The notes beneath the pieces are model-generated. The model was not told the origin of the DNA. It worked only from the letters and a program-made list of their open reading frames with translations, and ran no database searches. Source: Clostridium weizhouense (GTDB lineage Bacteria > Bacillota > Clostridia > Clostridiales > Clostridiaceae). Taken from it: a stretch of DNA of 64,000 nt. The DNA lies in NCBI RefSeq assembly GCF_019431045.1, contig NZ_JAHXPT010000002.1, positions 310,001 to 374,000 of the forward strand, given 5' to 3'. Position 1 is the first letter of the stretch. Every line of letters begins with the position of its first letter. The position numbers and the translations under genes are program-made. Positions 52,691 through 61,372 of this stretch are shown here, piece after piece.

Positions 52691-53644
52691 TTATCTCTTT
52701 CCTGAATCAAATGGTTCACCAGATGCTCTAGGTGCTTGTGAAGATTTAGAAAATAGTACCAAAGCAATTAATGTAACCACATAAGGGAATACCTTTAATA
52801 TAACTGATGGTATAGAAGCTAATGCAGGTATTACTTGTGATACATTTGCAACTGTAGTTGCAAATCCAAAGAATAGAGTTGCTCCAAGTATACCTAATGG
52901 TTTCCATTGACCAAATATTAATGCTGCTAATGCTAAGAATCCAAGTCCTGCAACACTTCCATTAAATTCTCCTGAATATGTTACAAGTATTACTGCACCA
53001 CCAAGAGATGAAAACGCACCTGAAACTAAAACTCCTATATATCTCATACGATAAACGTTTATTCCTGCTGCATCTGCTGCTTGTGGATGTTCACCACAGG
53101 CTCTTAATCTTAGTCCAAAACTAGTTTTATATATCAAAAATATAGTTATTATAAGTATTAAAAGTACTATCCATGTTGTAATATAGGTCTTCTTGAAAAA
53201 TAAATCACCTATTACTGGTATTGATGAAAGACCTGGGATATCTATTGGATAAAATCCTGTTTGAATTCTTATACGTCCACTACCTGAAATAGTTCTAGAT
53301 AAAAAAACAGTTAAAGCCCCTGCTATCATATTAATTGCAGTACCACTAATTACTTGATCTGCATTTAAATTTATACTAGCAAATGCATGTAAAAGTGAAA
53401 ATAACATTCCTACTATTACTGCTACAGCTAAACCTATCCAAAGAGGAAGATTACTATTTGGCATTTTTTCTTGAAGTTTAAATATTGTTAAAGCACCCGA
53501 AAATGATCCTATAATCATAAGACCTTCAAGTCCAATGTTTACAACTCCACTTCTTTCACAATATAATGCTCCAAGTGCAGTTATTAATAGAGGAATTGTG
53601 TATGCAATAGCATAAGGAAACACCTGTTGTATTATTTGCCACAT
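52691..53644 (-). CDS. Nucleoside ABC transporter permease (second)
   Basis: This 317-aa membrane protein has ~8-9 helices with LYCERSGVVNIGLEGLMIIGS, the signature of the BmpA-linked nucleoside/simple-sugar permeases (NupQ type), and LRACGEHPQAADAAGINVYRMR in the cytoplasmic loop. I chose MWQIIQQVFPYA at 53644, after AAGGAGGATAAG. It overlaps the previous gene stop. It forms the channel with the permease encoded upstream. Confidence 0.92.
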   Translation of the reverse strand: MWQIIQQVFPYAIAYTIPLLITALGALYCERSGVVNIGLEGLMIIGSFSGALTIFKLQEKMPNSNLPLWIGLAVAVIVGMLFSLLHAFASINLNADQVISGTAINMIAGALTVFLSRTISGSGRIRIQTGFYPIDIPGLSSIPVIGDLFFKKTYITTWIVLLILIITIFLIYKTSFGLRLRACGEHPQAADAAGINVYRMRYIGVLVSGAFSSLGGAVILVTYSGEFNGSVAGLGFLALAALIFGQWKPLGILGATLFFGFATTVANVSQVIPALASIPSVILKVFPYVVTLIALVLFSKSSQAPRASGEPFDSGKR

Positions 53645-53645
53645 A

Positions 53646-54812
53646 TTACTTATCCTCCTTATCATTTATTTGATTATTCTCATTTAATGACGAATCTAAA
53701 TTCTCATCTTTTTTATCATCTGGTAATATACCTGTTCCTGCCATAGCTACTTTTTGTGCATTTTTTAATTCTTTTTTATGTTTAAATTTATTAACTACCA
53801 TAGGTACAACAGCACTTGTTGCTGCAAAGTATATAATAGTTGCTATTATTGTATCTGCAATTTCAGGAGGAATACTTGTATTAGCATTCATAAATCCTTT
53901 TCCTGAATATAACAATCCAAAGAATATAGCTGATATTAATACACCTAGAGGATTATTAGCACCTAATAATGATACTGCTATACCATCAAAACCTTGGGTT
54001 GGCATTACTCCTATTTGGATGTTAGCTGCATTACCAATATATTGAGTAACTCCAGCAAGACCTGCAAGTGCCCCTGCAATCATCATTGAAACAACTACAT
54101 TTTTATTTACAGACATACCAGCATATTCTGCTGCATCTCTATTAAATCCTACTGCTTTTAATTCATACCCTAAAATAGTTTTATTTAATATAAAGCCAAT
54201 AATTATAACAGATATAATTGCAATTAATATACCTAAATTAATATAAGAACCATCAAATAATTTAGTAAGTATTGGTGTCTTTAAAGATGCTACTTCTGGA
54301 AGTAATTTTGATTCAGTTTCTAAACTTTCACCTTTAAAATAAGCTGGAATTGTATAATATACTATCCAATAACAAGCCCAGTTCATCATAATAGTAGATA
54401 CAACTTCATTTACATTAAATTTTGCTTTTAATAATCCGGGTATAAATGCCCATAAAGCTCCTGCAACCGCTCCCATAACTACCATAACTAATAGTAATAT
54501 AGGTCTTGGCATACTTGTTGCATAAGTTAGTCCTATTGCTGTAGCACAAAAGCCTCCAAAAAGCATTTGTCCAGCTGCTCCAATATTAAAAAGTCCTGTT
54601 TTAAATGCAAATGCAACTGAAAGTCCAGTAAGTACTAAAGGTGTTGCTGTTGCTAATGTATTTCCAATTCTTTCTATGTTCATTAGGCCGCCTCTAAATA
54701 AGAACGTATATCCATCAACTGGATTATCTCCTATAAGAGCCATTAAAATTGCTCCTGCTAATAACCCTAAAACAACTGCTAATATAGAATTTAAAGCTTC
54801 TTTTTTACTCAC
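53646..54812 (-). CDS. Nucleoside ABC transporter permease (first)
   Basis: This 388-aa membrane protein begins at GTG 54812, which overlaps the ATPase stop by four bases; the RBS is GGGGGAAAG. GLSVAFAFKTGLFNIGAAGQML and LKAVGFNRDAAEYAGMSVNK are typical of the NupP permease. A ~60-residue hydrophilic C-terminal tail rich in Lys/Asp/Asn extends into the cytoplasm, which is longer than usual. It pairs with the second permease. Confidence 0.92.
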   Translation of the reverse strand: MSKKEALNSILAVVLGLLAGAILMALIGDNPVDGYTFLFRGGLMNIERIGNTLATATPLVLTGLSVAFAFKTGLFNIGAAGQMLFGGFCATAIGLTYATSMPRPILLLVMVVMGAVAGALWAFIPGLLKAKFNVNEVVSTIMMNWACYWIVYYTIPAYFKGESLETESKLLPEVASLKTPILTKLFDGSYINLGILIAIISVIIIGFILNKTILGYELKAVGFNRDAAEYAGMSVNKNVVVSMMIAGALAGLAGVTQYIGNAANIQIGVMPTQGFDGIAVSLLGANNPLGVLISAIFFGLLYSGKGFMNANTSIPPEIADTIIATIIYFAATSAVVPMVVNKFKHKKELKNAQKVAMAGTGILPDDKKDENLDSSLNENNQINDKEDK

Positions 54813-56332
54813 GCTTCTTTCCCCCTTTGAACACCAGCCATCATTAAGCCGACTTCATTTTCATTTGTTTCTGAAGCATTTACTGTTCCAATTAATTCTC
54901 CGCTATTAATGATTGCGATTCTATCAGATAAATTTAAAACTTCACTAAGTTCTAATGAGATAAGTAATACAGCTTTTCCTTCATCTCTTTGTTCTACAAG
55001 TCTCTTGTGAATATACTCTATTGATCCAACGTCGAGACCTCTAGTTGGTTGTACTGCAATTAATAGATCTGGATCTAATTCAATTTCACGACCAATAATC
55101 GCTTTTTGTTGATTACCACCTGACATTGTTCTTGCTAAAGATGCTCCACCTTCACCTGATCTAACATCAAATTCTTCAATTATTTTTTCTGCATAATTGT
55201 GTATAGCATCTTTATTTAATAAACCATGTTTGGAAAATGGTTCTCTATTATATATTTCTAATACTATGTTATCTTCAATGGTGTAATCTAAAACTAAGCC
55301 TCTTTTTTGTCTATCTTCTGGAATATGAGCTATACCAGCGTCTATACGTTTACGTATAGACATATTAGTAATATCATTACCTTTAAAATATATTTTTCCA
55401 GATTGTATATGTCTCATTCCTGTAATAGCTTCTACTAATTCTGATTGTCCGTTACCTTCTACACCAGCAATCCCTAAAATTTCTCCTGCTTTAACTTCAA
55501 TTGAAAAATTCTTAAGTCCAAGAACTTTTTTATTGTTCATTACAGAAAGATCTTCTACTTTTAAAATTATATCACCAGCTTCTTTTTCTTTTTTATCAAC
55601 TTTAAAACTTACAGGTCTTCCAACCATCATTTCTGCCATTTCTGATTGAGATGTTTCTTTTACATTTACTGTTCCTATATATTTTCCACGTCTTATAACT
55701 GTACAACGATCTGCTACTGCTTTAATTTCTTTAAGTTTATGAGTTATTAATATTATTGACTTGCCTTCTTTTATAAGATTTTGCATAATACTTATAAGCT
55801 CCTCAATCTCTTGTGGAGTAAGTACCGCAGTTGGTTCATCTAGTATTAAGACCTCAGCATCTCTATATAACATTTTTAAAATTTCAACTCTTTGTTGCAT
55901 ACCAACTGTTATATCTTCTATTTTTGCATATGGATCAACATTTAGTGAATACTTTTTAGATAATTCATCTATTCTTTTGGCAGCACTTTTAATATCAACT
56001 ACTAAACCTTTTTTAGGTTCACATCCTAAAATAATATTTTGAGTTACTGTAAAATTGTGTACTAATTTAAAATGTTGATGTACCATTCCTATTCCTAAAT
56101 CATTTGCTACATTCGGATTAGAAATTTCAACTTCTTTACCTCTTACTTTTATGCATCCTCTTTCTGGTTGATACATACCAAAAAGAACCGACATTAAAGT
56201 AGATTTACCCGCTCCATTTTCACCAAGTAATGCATGAATTTCACCTTTTTTTAATCTAAGAGTGATATTATCATTAGCTACTATACCTGGAAATTCTTTA
56301 CGGATATTTAGCATCTCAACTACATATTCCAT
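54809..56332 (-). CDS. Nucleoside ABC transporter ATP-binding protein
   Basis: This 507-aa protein has two fused ATPase domains, as in NupO/RbsA. The first has Walker A GENGAGKST and Walker B VLILDEPTAVL. The second has GVEGNGQSE in place of Walker A and the signature SGGNQQKAIIGREI. It energises purine/pyrimidine nucleoside uptake. The order here is lipoprotein, ATPase, permease, permease. The RBS AAAAGGAGGACTCTGTT precedes the ATG. Confidence 0.94.
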   Translation of the reverse strand: MEYVVEMLNIRKEFPGIVANDNITLRLKKGEIHALLGENGAGKSTLMSVLFGMYQPERGCIKVRGKEVEISNPNVANDLGIGMVHQHFKLVHNFTVTQNIILGCEPKKGLVVDIKSAAKRIDELSKKYSLNVDPYAKIEDITVGMQQRVEILKMLYRDAEVLILDEPTAVLTPQEIEELISIMQNLIKEGKSIILITHKLKEIKAVADRCTVIRRGKYIGTVNVKETSQSEMAEMMVGRPVSFKVDKKEKEAGDIILKVEDLSVMNNKKVLGLKNFSIEVKAGEILGIAGVEGNGQSELVEAITGMRHIQSGKIYFKGNDITNMSIRKRIDAGIAHIPEDRQKRGLVLDYTIEDNIVLEIYNREPFSKHGLLNKDAIHNYAEKIIEEFDVRSGEGGASLARTMSGGNQQKAIIGREIELDPDLLIAVQPTRGLDVGSIEYIHKRLVEQRDEGKAVLLISLELSEVLNLSDRIAIINSGELIGTVNASETNENEVGLMMAGVQRGKEA

Positions 56333-56352
56333 AACAGAGTCCTCCTTTTATA

Positions 56353-56430
56353 ATTATCAATTGTCAATTGCCAATTGATAATACACAATAGTTAATTTTA
56401 AAAATATTGTACATTGTCAATTGTCAATCT
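56353..56430. repeat. Short TCAATTGTCAATTG repeats in the bmpA-ATPase gap
   Basis: TATCAATTGTCAATTGCCAATTGATA at 56353-56379 (quoted in parts: TATCAATTGTCAATTG, CCAATTGATA) and ATTGTCAATTGTCAAT at 56414-56429 are near-copies of one AATTGTC unit. Similar strings are common between clostridial genes. Confidence 0.4.
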
Positions 56431-56499
56431 TTTAAAGTATGTTTACTATTATGAGTACTTTTTATTTAATAATTATTATATCTACTTAAAATTAAATAA

Positions 56500-56546
56500 A
56501 AATTTTTATTAGAATATGTGAATATCTAATCCACACATTCTAATAT
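56500..56546 (-). terminator. Internal hairpin after the nucleoside-binding lipoprotein gene
   Basis: On the minus strand ATTAGAATGTGTG pairs with CACATATTCTAAT, followed by AAAAATTTTTATTT. Partial readthrough would give more binding protein than transporter, as is common in such operons. Confidence 0.55.
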
Positions 56547-56591
56547 TGTCCTTTTATTTTATAATTGATTATTAAAATTTAATCAAAATAA

Positions 56592-57695
56592 TTATTTAAG
56601 TAAATTGCCTCTTTCAGCTGAAATTTTTACAGATCCATCTTTAATTTTTGCACTTATATCTGTAACAGTTTTAACTGTATCTTCACTTAAATTAGGATTT
56701 TCTTTTGGAATACCAACTGCATCCTTTGTAACATCAAAAGTTAACTTTTGTCCACCTGGGAAATTGCCTTCTTTAAGCGCTTTAACCATATCAAAGCTTG
56801 CTACATCTACTTTTTTAACAGCTGAAGTAAGAATTACTGATTTACCCTCTGCATATTGACCATCTGTAAATTGATCTCTATCAACACCGATTACCCAAAC
56901 GTTTTGACCTGTACTTACTCTAGTCTTAGCTTCAGTTATAGCTCCGTTACCAACTCCACCAGCTGCACAGAATATAGCTTTAACACCTCTGTCATACATT
57001 TGAGCTGCTATTTGTTGTCCTGCTGCTGTATCATTAAATGTACCTTGGTATAATACATTTTCAGGTTTTAATGTCATTTTAGTTCCTAAGCTTTCGTTAG
57101 AATAAGCTACACCTTGTTGGAATCCCCAGTTAAATTTTTGTACTGCTGGTATTTCCATACCACCTATAAATCCTAAATCTCCTTCTTTAATCTCTTTTGA
57201 AGCTGCAACTCCTGCTAAGAAACCTGCTTGTTCTTCTGCAAATAGAATAGAAACTGCATTATCTCCAACCTTATAATTTGGAGGTTGTGTTCCATCATTT
57301 GGAGTACCATCAATTATAACAAATTTAGCATCTTTATATTTATCTTGTGCTTTATATATTGCCGTTTCAAATTTAAATCCAGGAGTAGCTATGAATCTGA
57401 ATCCTGCATCATAAAGATTTCCTATTTCTTTTAAATAATCTGCTTCTGTTTCACCATTTGGTTTTAAATATTTAGGTTCTTCAATTCCTAGTTCTTTTTG
57501 AGCTCTTTGTATTCCTTCCCAAGTACCTTGGTTAAATGATTTATCATCTATTGTTCCTGAATCTGTAACCATACCTGCTTTAATCTTTTGCGCTGCATTT
57601 CCATCTTCTTTTCCAGTGCTGCTTCCACCACAGCCAGCAAACATTGAAATTGTTAATGCTGAAATAGCTAATAATGATAATAACTTCTTTTTCAT
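56592..57695 (-). CDS. BMP-family nucleoside-binding lipoprotein
   Basis: This 367-aa lipoprotein has the lipobox MFAGC (Cys22) then a Ser/Gly linker. The BMP domain starts KAGMVTDSGTIDDKSFNQGT and includes GFLAGVAASKEIKEGDLGFIGG and VIGVDRDQFTDGQY. It binds purine or other nucleosides outside and feeds the ABC transporter encoded downstream. The RBS AGGAGGAAGAAG precedes the ATG. A LacI-type regulator gene lies 130 nt upstream in the same direction. Confidence 0.94.
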   Translation of the reverse strand: MKKKLLSLLAISALTISMFAGCGGSSTGKEDGNAAQKIKAGMVTDSGTIDDKSFNQGTWEGIQRAQKELGIEEPKYLKPNGETEADYLKEIGNLYDAGFRFIATPGFKFETAIYKAQDKYKDAKFVIIDGTPNDGTQPPNYKVGDNAVSILFAEEQAGFLAGVAASKEIKEGDLGFIGGMEIPAVQKFNWGFQQGVAYSNESLGTKMTLKPENVLYQGTFNDTAAGQQIAAQMYDRGVKAIFCAAGGVGNGAITEAKTRVSTGQNVWVIGVDRDQFTDGQYAEGKSVILTSAVKKVDVASFDMVKALKEGNFPGGQKLTFDVTKDAVGIPKENPNLSEDTVKTVTDISAKIKDGSVKISAERGNLLK

Positions 57696-57825
57696 TCTTC
57701 TTCCTCCTACATCTAATTAATAAATAATATATTACAAGTCATAAATGACTTGAGAACAATTTAATTTTATAATTACAATAAGTTAAACTTTTTACTCTAA
57801 ATAATTTTTACAATAAATATATATA

Positions 57826-58854
57826 CTATACATTTTGTCTATTTTTTTTCTCTGATCCTTTACATATTATCTTAGGTGCAATTGTTATCCTTCTTATAGA
57901 ATGTTTACTTTTATCGTTTATTATATTACAAAGCATTTCCATTGAAGATTGTCCAAGTTTTATAGGCGAATCTTCAATATAAGTTATATTTAGTCCTACC
58001 ATATCTAAATATTGAAGTTTATCAAAACCTATTATAGATAAGTCCTGTGGAATTTTTTTATTAGACTCTGTTAAGGCTCTAACTACTCCCATTGTCATCA
58101 TATTACTACAGACAACTAATGCTGTAGGAGGATTTTTCATTTTCAAAATTTCTTTAGTTATTTCAAATGATTTACTAAATTTAAACTCTCCATTGAAAAT
58201 GTATTCCTCAAGTACTTCAATATTATTTTCTTGAAGTGCTTTTTTATAACCTGCTAATCTATCTATTACCGGATCTGAACTCAAAAGTCCTGTTAAAATT
58301 CCTATTTTAGTATGTCCCTCTTTAATCAATAGATTTGTTGCATCAAATCCACCTTTTATATTATCCACAAATACTCCATTTAAATTAATAAATTTTATAT
58401 CTGCCGATACCAAAACAATAGGAATATTTAGATTATTTATTATTTTTACATAATCAGAATTAAATCTTCCTTCTCCAAAACCTGGTGTCATTATTATTCC
58501 TTCAATTCTCTGTTCTTTAGCTGATTTCATAGCCTTTAATTCTTTTTCTAAAGAATTGTCTGTATTAAATAATACTATATTTAAATTATTATGTTCTGCA
58601 ATTTCACTTATGCCTTTTATTATCTCTCCAAAATAAGAATTTGTTATATCAGGAACAATAACTCCAATTGTATTAGTTTCACTTTTAGATAAACTTCTGG
58701 CAATTGCACTAGGGGTATAATTCATTTCCTTTATTGCTTTCATCACTTTTAAGCGTGTTTCTTCTTTTACATATCCAGAATCATTTAAAACTCTTGATAC
58801 TGTAGTTGATGAAACTTTGGCCCTTTTAGCAATATCACTTATCGTTACGCCCAT
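57826..58854 (-). CDS. LacI/PurR-family transcriptional regulator
   Basis: This 342-aa repressor starts MGVTISDIAKRAKVSSTTVS with the LacI HTH and hinge (NYTPSAIARSL). The ligand domain includes GVIVPDITNSYFGEI, ALVVCSNMMTMGVVRAL and IIGFDKLQYL. A matching operator lies 53-66 nt before its own start. It precedes the nucleoside transporter genes, so it may control nucleoside or ribose uptake. The effector is not known. Confidence 0.9.
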   Translation of the reverse strand: MGVTISDIAKRAKVSSTTVSRVLNDSGYVKEETRLKVMKAIKEMNYTPSAIARSLSKSETNTIGVIVPDITNSYFGEIIKGISEIAEHNNLNIVLFNTDNSLEKELKAMKSAKEQRIEGIIMTPGFGEGRFNSDYVKIINNLNIPIVLVSADIKFINLNGVFVDNIKGGFDATNLLIKEGHTKIGILTGLLSSDPVIDRLAGYKKALQENNIEVLEEYIFNGEFKFSKSFEITKEILKMKNPPTALVVCSNMMTMGVVRALTESNKKIPQDLSIIGFDKLQYLDMVGLNITYIEDSPIKLGQSSMEMLCNIINDKSKHSIRRITIAPKIICKGSEKKNRQNV

Positions 58855-59167
58855 ACAATTCCTCCTATAATTTTTCTATATAAAATATTTTTAACATCTA
58901 AAAGTATGTTACCGATTACATATATATCATAATATATTCTAATCTTGATGTCAATATTAGGATGTATATTCCATTATGAACGAGAATGTCTTAATATACA
59001 TTATAATGAAATATTTTTAAATAAATATATTTTTTTATATTAATTACATAATTTTCCTAAATGTTTTTTATTTATTTTTTAAATTTTAATTATTATTTTT
59101 ATAATAGTTATTAATTAAATTTAATCATTTTAAATATGTAAACTATAAGACATTCTCTTTTTTATTA
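58855..59167. other. Intergenic region between the LacI-type gene and the aminotransferase
   Basis: About 310 bases. Besides the operator dyad, GAGAATGTCTTA (58982-58993) is repeated as an inverted copy (TAAGACATTCTC, 59146-59157). The second copy sits before a T tract and may be part of the aminotransferase terminator. Confidence 0.4.
58907..58920 (-). promoter_or_regulatory. LacI-type operator upstream of the nucleoside-locus regulator
   Basis: TGTTACCGATTACA is an imperfect palindrome with a central CG, the hallmark of LacI/PurR-family operators. It suggests autorepression. I found no second copy upstream of the lipoprotein gene. Confidence 0.55.
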
Positions 59168-60337
59168 TTATTTTCTTATCTTATTGAGAAATTTCTCTAT
59201 TCTTTTTAAAGCTTCTATTATGTTGTCCATAGATGATGCATAACATGCTCTTATAAAACCTTCTCCACAATCTCCAAATGCATTTCCTGGTACTGTCAAT
59301 ACTTTTTCATTTATAAGAAGTTGTTCACAAAATTCATCTGATGTCATTCTTGTTGATTTAATACATGGAAATACATAAAAAGCACCAAGTGGTTCAAAAC
59401 ATTCTAAACCCATTTTTCTAAAGCCATCAACTAATACTCTTCTTCTTCTGTTATATTCTTTAACCATTTCTTCTACACTTTTATCTCCATTTTTCATGGC
59501 TTCTATTGCTGCATATTGAGCTGTTGTTGGAGAACACATTATTGCATATTGATGTATTTTTTTCATAGCTTCTATTAATGTAGGATGACCACATAAATAT
59601 CCTAGTCTCCATCCTGTCATAGCATATGCTTTTGAAAAGCCATTTATAACCAAAGTTTTATCTCGCATTTCAGGAAATGATGCTATCGAAACATGTTTTT
59701 CTCCGTAACAAAGTTCTGCATATATTTCATCTGATATAACAATTATATCCTTATCTTTTAATATATCTACTATTTTTTGTAATTCATCCTTATTCATAAT
59801 TGCTCCTGTTGGATTATTAGGAAAAGGTACTATTACAACTTTTGTTTTAGATGTTATTGCCTCTTCTAAAAGTTTTGGTGTTAACTTAAATTCATCCTCC
59901 GCTCTAAGATTTATAACCTTTGCAGTTGCTCCTGTAAAAGCTGTACATCCTTTATATGCAACAAAACTTGGTTCTGGTATTATAACTTCATCTCCCGGAC
60001 CCACAAGTGCTCTAAGCGCTATATCAATACCTTCACTTCCTCCAACTGTTACTATTATTTCATCTATTGGATTATAGCTTAAATTAAACCTTCTATATAA
60101 ATATTTAGAAATTTCATGACGTAGTTCTATAAATCCTGCATTAGATGAATAGTGCGTATGTCCTTCTTCTAAAGAATAAATTCCTGCTTCTCTTACATTC
60201 CAAGGAGTTACAAAATCAGGCTCTCCTACTCCAAGAGATATAACATCCTCCATTTCGTTTATCATATCAAAATATTTCCTTATGCCTGATGGTGGCATCT
60301 CTCTTACATTTTTTTTAATCATATTTTCTAAAATCAT
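59168..60337 (-). CDS. Class I/II pyridoxal-phosphate aminotransferase, probably aromatic
   Basis: This 389-aa cytoplasmic enzyme has the PLP-lysine region VINGFSKAYAMTGWRLGYLCG and NNPTGAIM, DEIYAELCYG and the C-terminal GEGFIRACYA (Arg for the substrate carboxylate). It resembles PatA/AspB-type fold I aminotransferases. An Lrp-type regulator is encoded just upstream, with a 4-nt overlap, and a T-box with a Phe-like specifier precedes both. This suggests transamination of phenylpyruvate or tyrosine precursors, though a broader substrate range is likely. Confidence 0.88.
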   Translation of the reverse strand: MILENMIKKNVREMPPSGIRKYFDMINEMEDVISLGVGEPDFVTPWNVREAGIYSLEEGHTHYSSNAGFIELRHEISKYLYRRFNLSYNPIDEIIVTVGGSEGIDIALRALVGPGDEVIIPEPSFVAYKGCTAFTGATAKVINLRAEDEFKLTPKLLEEAITSKTKVVIVPFPNNPTGAIMNKDELQKIVDILKDKDIIVISDEIYAELCYGEKHVSIASFPEMRDKTLVINGFSKAYAMTGWRLGYLCGHPTLIEAMKKIHQYAIMCSPTTAQYAAIEAMKNGDKSVEEMVKEYNRRRRVLVDGFRKMGLECFEPLGAFYVFPCIKSTRMTSDEFCEQLLINEKVLTVPGNAFGDCGEGFIRACYASSMDNIIEALKRIEKFLNKIRK

Positions 60338-60813
60338 ATAAATATTGCCTCCCTATCATCCACTTTTTTTTCTTTAAACATCGTTCCATGATCTTTATAT
60401 TTTTTTAATACAAAATGTGTACTAGTACTTAAAACATATTGTTGTACTGCAAGTTTTTGTGATACAAAAAGTGCTACTTCTTTCATAGTTTTACCCTCAA
60501 CTATAACAGTTAAATCAAATCCACCTGACATTAAATAGCATGCTGTAACTTCTGGAAATTTATAAATTCTTTCTGCTACTTTATCAAATCCTTCTCCTCT
60601 TTGTGGAGTTACATTAACTTCAATTAAAGCAGTTACTGTTTCTTTTCCTGTATTTTCCCAATTAACTAACGTAGTATATCCTGCTATTATACTTTTTTCT
60701 TCGTATTCTCTAATGGCATCCCTAACTTCTTCTACACTTTTTCCAACCATAACAGCTATTTGTTCATCTGTATATCGACTGTTTTTTTCTAATATTTCTA
60801 ATATTTCTTCCAT
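60334..60813 (-). CDS. Lrp/AsnC-family transcriptional regulator
   Basis: This 159-aa protein has an N-terminal HTH (LEILEKNSRYTDEQIAVMVGK then VEEVRDAIREYEEKSIIAGY) and a C-terminal RAM domain (VNVTPQRGEGFDKVAERIYKFP, YLMSGGFDLTVIVEG) that binds amino acids. It is the first gene after the T-box and overlaps the aminotransferase start. It may regulate this operon or amino acid metabolism more widely. The RBS AAGGAGGTATTTTAA precedes the ATG. Confidence 0.9.
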   Translation of the reverse strand: MEEILEILEKNSRYTDEQIAVMVGKSVEEVRDAIREYEEKSIIAGYTTLVNWENTGKETVTALIEVNVTPQRGEGFDKVAERIYKFPEVTACYLMSGGFDLTVIVEGKTMKEVALFVSQKLAVQQYVLSTSTHFVLKKYKDHGTMFKEKKVDDREAIFI

Positions 60814-60977
60814 TTAAAATACCTCCTTAATGATAAAATAGTTGATTTTATAATCTTATTAAAACTTGAATACAAAATAATTAAACCACTTGATATTTGG
60901 ATTATGTATATACTTTTATAAACTATATTCTGATATACGTTATCCATAAATTAAAATTTTTATAATATCTAAAAAAA

Positions 60978-61014
60978 CAAAAAAATCCTTCCCCCAACAA
61001 GGGACGAAGGATTT
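60978..61014 (-). terminator. T-box terminator hairpin
   Basis: On the minus strand AAATCCTTCGTCCC pairs with GGGGGAAGGATTT, followed by TTTTGTTTTTTT. The antiterminator uses the 5' arm instead. Confidence 0.85.
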
Positions 61015-61245
61015 ACTACGCGGTACCACCCTAATAAGCAATTTATTGCTCACTCAGCCGAAACATATAACTGTTTCATCCTCTATAACATGAGGAACAC
61101 GTCAACATCTAATTAAGAAAAAATTTCTTATTTTTTAATGTGAAATTCAAAGGCTGCTTCTATAAAGGTCTCTTACCAGACTCACACCACTTATCTAGCT
61201 CTCTAAAAAGGTTCCTAAATATACTATTCCTTATCACTATCTTTA
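60978..61245 (-). promoter_or_regulatory. T-box riboswitch, specifier reads as phenylalanine
   Basis: On the minus strand the conserved antiterminator T-box AGGGTGGTACCGCG lies at 61032-61019, before the terminator. Stem I includes AAGGAATAGTA and AGAGAGC, and on its 3' side GCCTTTGAATTTCAC. The codon UUC followed by A (or UUU in the alternative register) gives Phe in either reading. Uncharged tRNA-Phe should allow transcription of the Lrp-aminotransferase operon. Confidence 0.85.
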
Positions 61246-61372
61246 AAATATTATTATCTTTAAAATATTATTATCTTTTATTATAACATAAATGTGTTTA
61301 TATTCAATATTATTTTTAAATTAAATTATATTTTAATTATAGTATAAATATATACTTAAAATATAAGTATAA

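Noticed and set aside
57696..57825. Possible purine riboswitch upstream of the nucleoside-binding lipoprotein
   Set aside because: I looked for the conserved purine aptamer core (paired loop sequences and the central junction) and did not find it.
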